From contig ML986753.1 of the NCBI GenBank assembly GCA_010094045.1, positions 64,318-104,847 of the forward strand: a stretch of 40,530 bases of DNA. The letters are read 5' to 3'. This DNA comes from Lojkania enalia. Lineage: Eukaryota; Ascomycota; Dothideomycetes; Pleosporales. Shown in pieces: positions 1-10,846 of the stretch (its first letter is position 1; the number at the start of each line of letters is the position of its first letter). The position numbers were made by a program, and so were the translations under genes. The notes under the pieces are model-generated. The model saw nothing but the letters and a program-made list of their open reading frames with translations, had not been told where the DNA came from and did not search any database.

Positions 1-113
1 TATATATAGATGGGAAAAGAGGTAGAACTAGAAGTAGAATAAGATAAGTAAAAAGCTTTAGGATAAGATTATATATAAAGTTTTTTATAGAACAATTTCT
101 TTGTATTATTATA
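1..113 (-). repeat. Gypsy-B LTR, partial (copy B3)
   Basis: These bases match the last 113 bp of the 279-bp gypsy-B LTR at 3769-4047 (same plus-strand orientation), ending in the same TATTATTATA. Bases to the right are not the polypurine tract that follows a 3' LTR of a minus-strand copy; they are gypsy-B gag sequence. It is therefore best read as the outer edge of the 5' LTR of a minus-strand B element (B3) whose body lies left of the window and which inserted into the gag of B2. Confidence 0.75.
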
Positions 114-1781
114 GTAAGACTTCTATATCTAAAAGATATATAATCTTAGATAATTACTATAATTATAGTAAACTAGAATACTTTATAAACAAATATATAG
201 TTTTTAAAATATAAGAGATAGAGGTTAAATAAAAGAAGATTAAGAAAGAAGAGTTTCTAAACGTAAATAAGTACTACCTAGATAATTTTTAGGTAGGAGA
301 TAGAAATATCTAGAAAAACTTTCTATTCTAAACTTAAATAAGTATAACTTATTAAATATTAATTTATTATATTTATTTAGAGGAAAATACTTTTAAATTC
401 CTACTATTCTATATTTAAAAGGTATTAGTATACAATTAAACGCTCTTATTAATACTAGTACTTAAAGCTTCCTATTTCTTAATTCTATAGTAGTTAGATT
501 ACTCTCCTAAACCCTATATATATTAATATAGTACTTACCCTTTAAAATTACTATTAAAGATTTTTAGGACTAAATCTAAACCCTAGTTAATTAGTATATC
601 TACTTACACCTATAAATTAATAGAAAAACTATCTAAAACTATCTATTTATTATTATAAATCTAGATACTTAGAATTATATTATTAGTATTAAATAGTTAT
701 ATTATTTTCAACTCCAGCTAAATATAGATAAGAATTAGATTATATAGCCCTCTAAGTATTCTACTACTCATAATCCATTACCTCCTCTTCTTATATAATT
801 AACTTAGCTAGTATATAATAAGGAGGTAGAGCTAGATATCTAGTAATTTAATCCTTTATAGGAAAAGGACTAATATTAGTAGTTTTATAGTCTAACTATC
901 TATTATATTAAGAGTCTACTAAAACTACTTAAACTATATTAATCTTTTATAGCTTATAGTTTAAATAAGTTTAAGGCTCTTATACGCCTATATATAATAA
1001 AGTTTAAATCCGATCTAAAGAAAATCTATTCTCCTACTATTACTCTTATTATAGTTAATACTTTCTACTTTAATATAAAGAGGAAAGAGAACGAGTTTTT
1101 CTCTATATCTCTATACGAAATTGAGTAGCTAATTAAAGATAAGTAAGCTTTAAAGCTAGAAGATAAGGCTAAAAATAAAGTACTAGTAAATCTCTAATTA
1201 CTATCTAAATATTATAGATATTAGAATATATTTAGTAAAACTATAGTTTATTAATTACTAGAATACTACTTTTATAATTATAAGATTATCTTTATAAAAC
1301 CCCTCCCTAATAGTTATAGTCTATTATATAAGTAGAATATTAAGGAGCTAAAAGTAACTAAGAAGTATATTATAGATAATCTATAGAATAGGTATATTAA
1401 GTAGAGTCGGAGCTCTTTTATATCTCTAATATTTTATATTTATAAACCTAATAGCAACCTATATATCTATATAAATTATTATAAACTTAATACTCTTATT
1501 TATAAAAATATATATCTAATACTATATATAAATAAACTTCTATCTAGATCTATTAAGGTAGTAATTTTTACTAAGTTTAATATTCGTATTACCTTTAATA
1601 AGATTAGAATAGACTTTAGTTTTAAGAAATATACTACTTTTTAGACTTAATATAGAACCTATAAGTATAAAGATCTACCTTTTAGATTATATAATAGTCT
1701 AGTAACTTACTAGTACTATATAAATAATATACTAATCGACTATTTAGATAACTTCTATATTACTTATCTAAATAATATTCT
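114..1781 (+). pseudogene. Gypsy-B gag(C-term)-protease-RT, copy B2
   Basis: RIP-destroyed Ty3/gypsy polyprotein segment. It starts in gag just before a CCHC knuckle (155-196) whose three Cys and one His codons all now read Tyr (YYNYSKLEYFINKY). A retroviral-type protease active site is visible at about 442-459 as ALINTS (Asp changed to Asn). Reverse transcriptase follows from about 1340, with the conserved run for substrate binding (PNSNLYIYINYYKLN) near 1450-1490 and the catalytic YLDD at 1765-1776 reading YLNN. Numerous TAA/TAG stops replace Gln/Trp codons. The first 1.3 kb is an inverted copy of 25901-27180 in B1. The reading stops at T1, and RNase H, integrase and chromodomain of this copy are not present next to it. 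Family assignment is firm; the exact frame boundaries are not. Confidence 0.85.
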
Positions 1782-1783
1782 TA

Positions 1784-1858
1784 ATGTATTCTACTATTAA
1801 AGCGGCTAAACTATTAAAGCGGCCACTTTTTCTTAGTATTATAAACACTATATACGAA
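1784..1858 (+). repeat. T1 left terminal inverted repeat
   Basis: Pairs with 3558-3632. Within it the 13-mer CTATTAAAGCGGC occurs twice about 17 bp apart, the layout expected of paired transposase-binding sites (function inferred). Confidence 0.88.
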
Positions 1859-1899
1859 CTATAATAAATCTATAATACAACCTTCTATTAATTTAATAA

Positions 1900-3549
1900 G
1901 AAGGTAGAATTGAGCTTACCTTATAGGCGTATAAATTAGGCTAGTTTAAGAGCGTGCAATATACTGCTATAGCTTTTAATATACGATATTAATAACTCTC
2001 TACTCGACTTTATAGAATCGCGTTTCGCCCTCGTATACAACTAAATTACTAGAAGCTTATAGTAACCGAAGAATAAATAATCGTACAATATATTCTTAAT
2101 CTTAATTTACGAGGATTTACGCTCCGGCTATATAAGGTAGTAGATATAGCAGATAAACTATTAGGCGTATATAGTAGAATATCTATAGAAAAGAATTAGC
2201 TTAAACAATTTATAGCGTGTATAAATAAGCTTAAAACAGCCTTTAATCGAGTAAAGGATTGCTAAAGAATAAAATAAGAGAATCTAGAGGTTATTAATAT
2301 ATAGTTTAAGCTTATATAGAATATAATTGCGAAATATAGTATATATAATAATAATATCTATAACTTTAATAAGATAGGCTTTTAGATAAGTATTATTAAT
2401 ACTATAAAGGTTATTATAGGTTTAGAATATTATATAAGGCCTACTCTTATATAGTTAGACGATTATAAGTAGGTTATAGTTATTTAGAGTATCTATACTA
2501 CTATTTACGCGACCCTACTATTTATTATCTATAAAGGACGCGTCTATATTTCTATATAGTATAAAAAAGTAGGTATACTATACGATTAGAAAATTTTAGT
2601 CTTTAAGAACGGCTGAATAAATAATACGCTTAGTCTTAAATAGCTAAAGTACTTTAATAAGTATATAAAGATGCGTTAGATAGGGTTATATAAGCTACTT
2701 ATTTTAGACGGCTATAAAAGCTACCTTAACTAGGAATTTAAAGATTACTATCTTATATAAAAGATCCTAACATTTTATATACCTTCTTATTTATCGTATA
2801 TACTTTAGCCTCTTAATATAGTTTACTTCTTACTATTAAAGCTGAAGTACTCGCAGCGTGTATAAAACTTAACGTACTAACGCATCTACTATATTAATAA
2901 AGAAGGCTTCCTTCTAGCCTTTAAGAACGCGTTTTTTAATATATTTACGTACAAGAACTATTAAAAGGCCTTTAAAGCAATAGAAATTATTCCTCTAAAC
3001 GTGTAGGTTATATTAGATCGCCTTAATATATAACTACGTACCCTACTAGAACTACTTCTATAAGAAGACTCCTAGTAGTTTAAAACTCTAAGTAATATAT
3101 ATAAATTTAGGTTATAATTAATACTTGTATAAAAGTCCTTTATACGATTACTAAAAGAGGTGTAAGAAAGATTCTTACAGCTTATAAAAGGTGCTGAGTT
3201 AATGCTATATTAGAATATACTTCTTTAAACTCGTAACTCTAAGCTTAAAAGGTAATTAGAAGAAGTAACTAAATATAAAACACATAAAAGAAAGTATATT
3301 TAGTATAGTAGTATAGTATTATATAGTAAGGGATCTTTATATATAGCTGCTGAAGTATCTATAAACTCTTAGCCCTTTAAGAAGACTCGTAGTACTGATA
3401 CTTAAGAAAGGGCTCAACCAGCTTAATACTACTATAGTAACTGTAGTAAGACTAGATATAACGCTCGTACGTGCTAAAAGAATAGTAGGGAAAATTCTAA
3501 ATTAGATAAAAGTATATTATATATAGAATCTCTTATTAGTATTAAGTAA
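1900..3549 (+). pseudogene. T1 transposase (pogo/Fot1 DDE superfamily), RIP-inactivated
   Basis: A single frame of about 549 codons with no net frameshift; it is broken only by TAA/TAG at Gln/Trp positions. The N-terminal part resembles the helix-turn-helix region of fungal pogo transposases (VQYILNLNLRGFTLRL near 2080-2125). The DDE triad lies in IYNFNKIGF (first Asp now Asn, codon 2368), LLILDGYKSY (Asp kept, 2707) and PLNIVYF (third Asp now Asn, 2815). There are 113 codons from the first to the second acid and 35 residues between the second and third. A C-terminal CCHC knuckle at 3433-3474 reads YSNCSKTRYNARTC, keeping two Cys ligands. The start codon is not identifiable, so the 5' limit is approximate. 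The element cannot make active enzyme. Confidence 0.9.
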
Positions 3550-3557
3550 ATTAACTT

Positions 3558-3632
3558 TTCGTATATAGTATTTATTGTACTAAGAAAAAGTAGCCGCTTC
3601 GATAGTTTAGCCGCTTTAATAGTAGAATACGT
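3558..3632 (-). repeat. T1 right terminal inverted repeat
   Basis: Reverse complement of 1784-1858 with only transition differences. It is followed by the TA target duplication at 3633-3634. Confidence 0.88.
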
Positions 3633-3768
3633 TATTTCTATACTAATACTATATATATATACTCTATCTAATAGTAATCTATATTAATCTTAAATTAGTC
3701 TAGAATTAAAGCTTACTATTATTTAAATATAGGTTTACTACTATCTATAAAACTTTTAATCTTAGGTA
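3633..3768 (-). pseudogene. Gypsy-B gag scrap (antisense to B2)
   Basis: This stretch matches 27738-27877 on the same strand, which is the gag N-terminal region of B1 read on the minus strand. It is therefore in opposite orientation to the B2 RT on the other side of T1. Only about 45 codons remain, ended on the right by the B1 3' LTR. It is a remnant of a further minus-strand gypsy-B copy or the product of a rearrangement. Confidence 0.75.
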
Positions 3769-4047
3769 TATAATAGCGTAAGTAAGATAATAGGTCCAAA
3801 TATAGTATAAATCTACTTAGAGGTATATAAGAATATATAGAAGATTAGGGACCTAGGAATTCTATTAATACCTATAAGCCTTATATAAAAGGATATAGAA
3901 AAACTACTAAACTACTTATAAAGGAGTATATAACTATATATAGATAGGAAAAGAGGTAGAACTAGAGGTAAGATAAGATAAGTAAAAAGCTTTAAGATAA
4001 GATTATATATAAAGCTTTTTATAGAACGATTTCTTTATATTATTATA
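3769..4047 (-). repeat. Gypsy-B B1 3' LTR
   Basis: 279 bp, plus-strand ends TATAATAG and TATTATTATA, i.e. RIP forms of TG...CA termini. It has the same length as 28572-28850 and as the inverted copy at 29319-29597. No promoter motif could be named. Confidence 0.9.
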
Positions 4048-4212
4048 CTACCCCCCTCCTTATAGGCTAATAGTTCCTATCTACGCTGGTTTAAGAGGGA
4101 ATTAAGGCTATTATAGACGGATTCTAGTATAAAGAAATTTCTTTAAAATATTTACTAGTAAGAGTTAATACGCGTAATTATCTATAGAGATATATTTATT
4201 AATATAATATTA
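4048..4212 (-). other. B1 3' UTR part 1 with polypurine tract
   Basis: Adjacent to the LTR the minus strand reads AGGAGGGGGGTAG, a polypurine tract for plus-strand DNA priming. The rest is non-coding and matches the inverted sequence just left of 29319. It ends with TATTA (4208-4212), the target duplicated by Copia-A. Confidence 0.8.
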
Positions 4213-4337
4213 TATTACAGTTAAGCTATTTATAGTTAGCCTCTTAATAGGTTTAGGAATATATATATAGTATGTCTTACATTTCTAGTTAATAGACGCA
4301 GTTTTCTAATCCTTATTAAAGCTAGCTAGCTCTAATA
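4213..4337 (+). repeat. Copia-A 5' LTR
   Basis: 125 bp, TATTACAG to CTCTAATA (ancestral TGTTA...TAACA-like ends). It differs from 14479-14603 mainly by transitions. Confidence 0.92.
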
Positions 4338-4350
4338 GTTATAAGCCCGG
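4338..4350 (+). other. Copia-A primer-binding site (initiator Met half-tRNA type)
   Basis: GTTATAAGCCCGG directly abuts the LTR. With one TpG-to-TpA change reversed it is complementary to the anticodon stem-loop of initiator methionine tRNA (CCGGGCTCATAAC). That is the internal primer site known for Drosophila copia, which uses a tRNA half-molecule. Confidence 0.75.
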
Positions 4351-4519
4351 AAGCCCTTTAACTACTACTATATTCTATATAGATAGACTAGAGCTAATTA
4401 ATATAAGCTTAGTTAATTATATCTTATTTATTAAGACCTTAGTTATCTTAATATCGCTAGACTAGCTAGAAAGCTAGGGAGCTTAGAACTAGTTATAGTA
4501 GAGACTTTAACAGATTAAC

Positions 4520-5732
4520 ATGATATAATATATTAAAAAGATAATAGAATTAGACCTACTTATTACTAAGGCTACGGTTATTCTTAATAAGCTAGAGTAC
4601 TAGATATAGTAGCTATTTCTATAGAAGAATAGCGCGGACTGGAACCAGCTCTAGAAATATATAGACCCAGACCTTAGTAAGAAGCTAGTCCTTTAACTAG
4701 ACGCTAAAAAGCTAATTGAGAAATAGTTCGGAGATTTCTATAGGATAGATAGCAATGCTAAAGCAGTAGATACTGAAGTAGATATTATAGATCTAACTAA
4801 TTAAGAATTGGCAAGATATAAAGCCTAGTATAGAACGTATAGCTATAGTAAGGCGCGATAGCTGTAGAAAGAAAAGGCTCTTAGGGAATTCACGCAGGAG
4901 ATATTAAGGATAATAGCAGCTTAATATATCCATCTAATTATAGACTATAAGACTATATATAATCGACTATAGACCCTTAAGAAGTATCTCTACCCGAGTA
5001 AAGCTAAGCGTAGTATACAGCTACAGGCTTAATACTAGACGCTTAAGATACGACTAAAAAAGAGGAACCTAGATATCTAGTTTAAGGATTAGCTTAAAAT
5101 AACGCGCGTTATAAGCCTAGTAAGTATACTAGAAGTATAGGAGAATCGAGCTTAATAGAACTTTATTCTCACAGTTAAGAGCTTAGACGATAGCTAGGTA
5201 GTAAATAAGCTATCGCTGCTTATTAAGTCTAAAGTAGACGATAAGCTATATATAAGTATCTTAGACCTGGTAGCCTAGTATACGTTATACTATTATCGTA
5301 CTAGACTAGTTATATTAGAGCTAGAGACGTTCGCGACGCTTAGTATTATACTATAGTAACTATAGTAGTTGTACTAGACTAAAAGCAGCTAAAAACCTTA
5401 GTAATTAAGATAGATAGTCTACCTCTATAAAGATAGTTATAAATTTAAGTAGTATTTATATATTAACTTAGTACTACGCCTATTAAGCTAGCAGCTAGAT
5501 TAAGATATTAAATAGAGATTCTAGGAGCTTAGGATATTAAGGTCTTCTAGATTAAAGATATTCTATAATACTAAGAAGCGACTAGTAGTAGTAGTAGGAT
5601 TAGTAGGGTTAGTAGGCCCTACAAGCTCTATAATAGTCTTAGCACCAGTACTAAGTATAATAAAAAGATGGGATAATAGGTGTTAACTATTAGGACTAGC
5701 TGCGACAGCAGCTCTAAACCTAAGTTAATTAG
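4520..5732 (+). pseudogene. Copia-A gag (5' part of polyprotein)
   Basis: Begins with a surviving ATG at 4520 and runs in one frame into the Copia-B insertion site. Stops are nearly all TAA/TAG at expected Gln/Trp sites. Readable blocks such as KNSADWNQL, SKAKRSIQLQA and LTVKSLDDS are typical of fungal copia capsid regions (helical, charged). The protein would form the virus-like particle shell. This part is milder in RIP damage than the gypsy elements. The frame continues at 10847 after Copia-B. Confidence 0.8.
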
Positions 5733-5896
5733 TATTAGAGGGTAGATATTAAGATAATAAATCTTATAAATATCAGCGTTTATAGACTAGTTTTAATTAG
5801 GACTAGCTCTATTTAGATAGTTCTTCTAGAGAGTATACTTTACTAAGTAAGTAATAATAATATGCTTCCTCCTACTCTATCTACTATAGCTTAATA
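5733..5896 (+). repeat. Copia-B 5' LTR
   Basis: 164 bp, TATTAGAGGG to AGCTTAATA. Differences from the 3' LTR are transitions of the RIP kind. Confidence 0.93.
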
Positions 5897-5939
5897 GGTT
5901 ATAAGTTCTTAGCTGTACTTCTAGCCTGTAGCAAATTAG

Positions 5940-8900
5940 ATTGATTATTATATCGATCTCTAGCTTACTATTATTAACTAATAGGTAGCTTAATAGCAGT
6001 ACCTAATTAACTAACTGAGCTTAGCTCGCGCTACTAATATAGGATACGATACTATTATAGTAGACTATAAAAGAGTTATAAACCTAGTAAAGAATAGTAA
6101 GAATATTTTACTATAAGAAGCCGCCTTACGAAACTAAGTTGTTAGTAAAGCTACTGAGGATATCCTAGAAGGAGTATCTCTACTACTTAAGCCCAGCAAG
6201 CTAATATATTAGAACCTACCGCCGTATCTAAACGATATAGAGTTGTAGGTAGTAAGGCTCGCCTGGTAAAGTAATTTCGAGAATATTTAACGCACTAATA
6301 ACGCCTATAAGGCATAATATAATTAATAGTAGAAGGACTATCGCGATTATATTAAGAAGGAAGCCTTTATTATAAGTATTCTACTCGCTACAGTTTACTA
6401 AGAGATACTTAAAGGTCTATACTTATATAAGATAGTAGGAGTACTCTTAGATACTATCCTTAAGTACTATAAAGAGTAAGGTTTTATAGAGGAGTATACC
6501 TTCTAGACTAATTTCTTTAGCCTGCGTAGCAGTTACTATAATAGTATATCTTAATTTACTAGTAAATTTAAAGCTAGTCTTACGCGATTAGACAATATTA
6601 ATCTTAAGCCTAGTCCTAAAGGTATTATATTCTAGTTTATCGTCGCTATTAAAGATTAATTTAAAACCTACGTGTAGTAATAGTATTAGATTTTATATTA
6701 AGGTAGAGTTCTAGATATTAATACTATAATTAACGAGATTAATAATAAATTATATTAAGAGAATTTAGTTAAGAAAATAATACTACTTTAAGTACAGCTA
6801 AAAGATATATAGTAGCCTAGCAGTAATCAGTATAAAGGTAAGGGTAAGAGTAATACTAAGACTAGAAGTAAGCCTACTAATAGTAAGCCTATAGAAAGGA
6901 GGTACTATCCTAGCTGCTAATATGAATATCTGGGGGGTAGATTAAACTACTAGTTTATATATCTAGAGAAGGTATTAAAATAATTTCTTAATAAACACCT
7001 AGAATTAGTATAAAAATTAATCTAATCAGCTTAATTAAACTATATACTGTTAGCTAATTTTAGTACTATTATTAGTATATTAGTAAGTAGCTATAATACT
7101 TAGGTCTTATTAATACCGCAATATATAATCAAGCAAATACTATAGAGGCCTTATAAGAATCGAATTATCTTTAATACTAGAGCTAACAAGTATATATATA
7201 ATAATAGGACCAAGTTTATCTTAATAGGATAATCTAGTATAGGATATATAAAGACAAATAGTAGTCTTACTAGAGTAGAAGGTAAAGGTATAATATAGCT
7301 TTGTATTTCCCTAGCTAGTAGTAGTACTATCGATATACGCTTTATAGAAGTACTGTACTGTCTAAGTCTCTATATCTCTATTATCTCCTTAGGTCAGCTT
7401 TAACTAAAAGGACTATACTATTACAGTCTCTATTAGAAGCTACTACGTATCGAAGATAATAGTAAGATTACCTACGTCTCTAAGATTAATAAGATACCTA
7501 CTTTTCTTAAGTATATAGATGAGGTATAAGCAGCTTTCTTAATAGCCTACGTCGCTGTATTCTCTTCTTAAAATTTACAGCTAGCTTAAGAGTGAGAGAT
7601 TACCTTATAAGAAGCTTATAAAATCTGGGGCTATACGAACCTAGATAATTTAAAGTAGCTACTTAAGACTATTAACAGCTTAAAGCTTAAAAATACTAAG
7701 AAATTCGACTGTAAGATATACTATAAGGTAAAAGGTTATTAATAGATCTCTTATACTCTATAACGTTGAGCTTAGTAAGTATTTAATATTATATATCTTA
7801 ATGTTGTCGGTTATATCTTACTACTAGATTCTAATAGAGAGTAATACTAGTTACTCCTTATAAACAATTTTACGCGTTATTAATAGATCTACTTTATTAA
7901 ATCCTGCGTAGAAATTACCTAAGTACTATTTAATTTTAATAGAATAGTTACTACCTAGTATAATAAGATTATTAAGATCTATTATCTTAATAATAATAAA
8001 TACTTTATTAATTAGGTAACTGTTAAACATTTTAAAAAGCAGGGAACGCAGTTATAGCCTTTAATACTATATATAGCATACTAGAACAGCGTTGTTAAGG
8101 CTAGTAACAAGCTTACTATAGATAAAGTACGATATATCCTTATTAGAGTACTATACCTACTACTAATATTCTAGCTATATACCGCGAAGTATATAGTACA
8201 GCTTCTTAATTTATTACTTACTATAGTATTTACTAATAGTAAAACACCTTCGCAAGTATTTAATAAATTTCTAGATTATTAAAATCTAGTACTAAATCTC
8301 TATAACCTTTACTATTAGGGAGAGATTAGTTATATACTTATTCTAAAGGAGCGTTACGTTAAAAGTAAGAAGTTTAAAGAACGCAGCTATAAAAGCTATA
8401 TAATCGGCTGTAAGGGATCTCGGATATTCCTTATATAGGATCTACAGAGTAAAAAGGTTATATAATTAAGCTCTATAACCTTCCTCTAATATCTGCTAGT
8501 TATAGGCCGCGTATTTTATTAAGCTTAAAAAGCTTAATATAACAAGCGTCTATATATCTAAGAAGAGGAATCTAACTATCTAGAGAGTATATAGAATTTG
8601 GAGGGTATACTACTACTACAGCTAATACTTCTATAGATACCTTTATAGCTAAATAATAATAAATATATTAATCTCCTTAAGTAAGGTAGAAGATACGATT
8701 TCAGGCAGGAGTAATAAAAGATAGACAAGTAACAGAACGATGAGAACAATCTATTACCGTCGCTGCTACCTCTACTACTAGTAAAGAAGCCTCGTAGCCG
8801 TTCTTGTAAGACGGCAGCTCTACCAGCTAAGCTTATACGTCGATCCTTATATTATACGCCCCGACAGTTTAATCTAAATATAGTATCAACAGTTAATAAT

Positions 8901-10607
8901 ATATCTCTTTAAGATAAGGTAATACTAAGCGTTTTTATTACTCTTATATAAAATTTCACTTTAGCAGTTATAATAGACGCTTACGGTATAAGAGATAATC
9001 TAAATCTCCTATCTAAACCTACTTTACTAAAGCAGGCACGCGTATATTAATACTTAGAGTAGTAGTATAAGATAGAAGAAGAAGAAATAGAATTATATAT
9101 AGAGAACAGCACCTAGTAGGTTGTTAATTATATACTAGCTAGAACTACTATACTATCTACTAAATAGGTATATAAATATAAATTTAATAATAAAGGATAT
9201 CTAGTATAGTATAAAGTACGCTTTATTATCTATAGCAATTACTAATATTTAGATCTCTAAGAAGATATATATATAGGAGTAGCACGCTCTATAACTATTA
9301 AGTTAATTCTAGTACTAGTTAACGTTTTTAATCTAGAGTATAATTAGGTTAATATTATTATAGCCTTTCTAAATAGAAAGATAGATAAAAACAACCCTGT
9401 CTATATTTAACTACTAGATAGTATAATCGTACAACTTAATAAAGTACTCTATAATCTCTACTAGTTACTACAACTTTAATATAAAGAGATTAGTCGCTAC
9501 TTAATATCATATAGATATAGACCTCTTAATTCTAATCTATATATCTTTATTAGTAAAGAGCTATAGTAGATTATTATTATATATATCGACGATCTGCTCT
9601 TTATTTATCTAATAGCTAAAGGTATAGCAGCTATAAAATAAATAGTTATAAGTACCTACAAATATCGCGATCTTAGCCTACTAAGCTACTACCTTAGAAT
9701 CCGTATTACGCGTAATTATATAATATATATAATAGAGCTCTTTATAGAATTATATATTAAGAAACTTATATTAATACTTTAGTAAGAGAACTACTATAAG
9801 TACAGTATACTATTTAATCTTTTAGCTATTAAACTTATAGCTCGCCCTAAAGAAGACGTCTATAATACCGAATTACTTAACAAATATTAGTTAGTTATTA
9901 GTAAGTTACTATATTCTATATATCTTATATAACTAGATATTATATATTATATTACTTTTCTAGGACGCTTTAGTAGTAATCTAATAAGCTTATACTACGA
10001 GTATATATTATAGATTGTAGATTATCTTTATACTACGTATAACTACGTTATAAAGTTCTCAGTACTAGATAGAGCTTAAGGAGTACTAATCGAGTACTTT
10101 ACCTATATACTAGAAGCACCTTTTATAGGTTACTCAGATTTATTATATACTAATTATAAGGATTGTAAATTAACAGCTAGATATCTATTTAAACTATTTA
10201 GAGAAATAATTTACTATTAATCTTTTAAGGAGCGGTTAGTAATAATATTAATAATAGAAGCTAAATATATAGCTATTATATATATAGCTAAAGAAGTAGT
10301 ATAGCTCTATTAACTTTATACTAAGCTAGGTATATTATATAAACTATTTCAACCCCTAAAGCTTTATATTAACAATCTACCAGCTATTAAGCTTACTAAG
10401 TAAGAAGGATACTACCAGCGAACTAAGTATATTAATATCTATTATTACTAGATTAAGGAGTAAGTAGCTTTTAGTTAATTACAACTCGAATATATTATAA
10501 TAGTTAATATAGTAGCAGACGGTCTAACTAAGCCCCTCTCTACTAAAGCCTATAATCGATTCCTATAACAACTAGATATAGGAGGAGTATTAATCGCTTA
10601 CGGTTAG
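5940..10607 (+). pseudogene. Copia-B Gag-Pol polyprotein, RIP stops but no frameshift
   Basis: One frame is kept from about 6003 to the stop at 10605; every anchor tested is in phase. Order: gag with a UBN2-like block (FKASLTRLDNINLKPSPKG near 6565-6625), a decayed CCHC region near 6905-6950, protease near 7050-7330, GAG-pre-integrase (GYTNLDNLK near 7629), integrase core (first Asp now Asn in YLNVVG near 7795), RT with intact YIDD at 9582-9593, RNase H (GYSDLLYTNYKDCKLTARY near 10135), and a terminal ADGLTKPLS near 10520. Breaks are TAA/TAG at Gln/Trp positions. The RT catalytic Asp pair survives because its codons sit in a TCGACGAT context without TpG. The start codon is uncertain. Confidence 0.88.
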
Positions 10608-10677
10608 TACTAGTAGAAGCTACTATCGAGTAATATATATAAATATATGCCGTAGTTTCCGTTTAATCTAGAAGGTA

Positions 10678-10841
10678 TATTAGAGGGTAGATATCGAGGT
10701 AATAGATCTTACAAATATCAGCGTTTATAGACTAGTTCTAATTAGGACTAGCTTTATTTAGATAGTTCTTCTAGAGAGCGCGCTTTACTAAACAAGTAAT
10801 AATAATATACTTTCTTCTACTCTATCTACTATAGCTTAACA
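10678..10841 (+). repeat. Copia-B 3' LTR
   Basis: 164 bp matching 5733-5896. It ends AGCTTAACA, keeping the ancestral CA terminus, and is followed by the ATTAG duplication. Confidence 0.93.
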
Positions 10842-10846
10842 ATTAG

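Larger units (their letters stand above)
1784..3632 (+). mobile_element. T1: Fot1/pogo-type DNA transposon
   Basis: A 1849-bp element bounded by inverted repeats of about 75 bp and a TA target duplication (1782-1783 and 3633-3634). The right end reads ACGTATTCTACTATTAAAGC on the minus strand, and the left end is the same with one C-to-T change. It contains one transposase frame on the plus strand. The T2 fragment at 31541 is another copy. The flanks do not match each other: the left flank is gypsy-B RT (plus) and the right flank is gypsy-B gag (minus). Confidence 0.92.
5733..10841 (+). mobile_element. Copia-B: Ty1/copia retrotransposon, complete
   Basis: 5109 bp with 164-bp LTRs (5733-5896, 10678-10841) and target duplication ATTAG (5728-5732, 10842-10846). 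It is inserted in gag of Copia-A. The base after the 5' LTR starts GGTTATAAG, which could pair with the initiator tRNA anticodon loop but diverges after nine bases. A short purine run (AGAAGG) precedes the 3' LTR. It is the innermost and youngest layer here by nesting. Confidence 0.94.

Noticed and set aside
5897..5912. Copia-B primer-binding site of the initiator half-tRNA type
   Set aside because: Only GGTTATAAG fits; the following TTCTTAG does not, so the primer is left unassigned.
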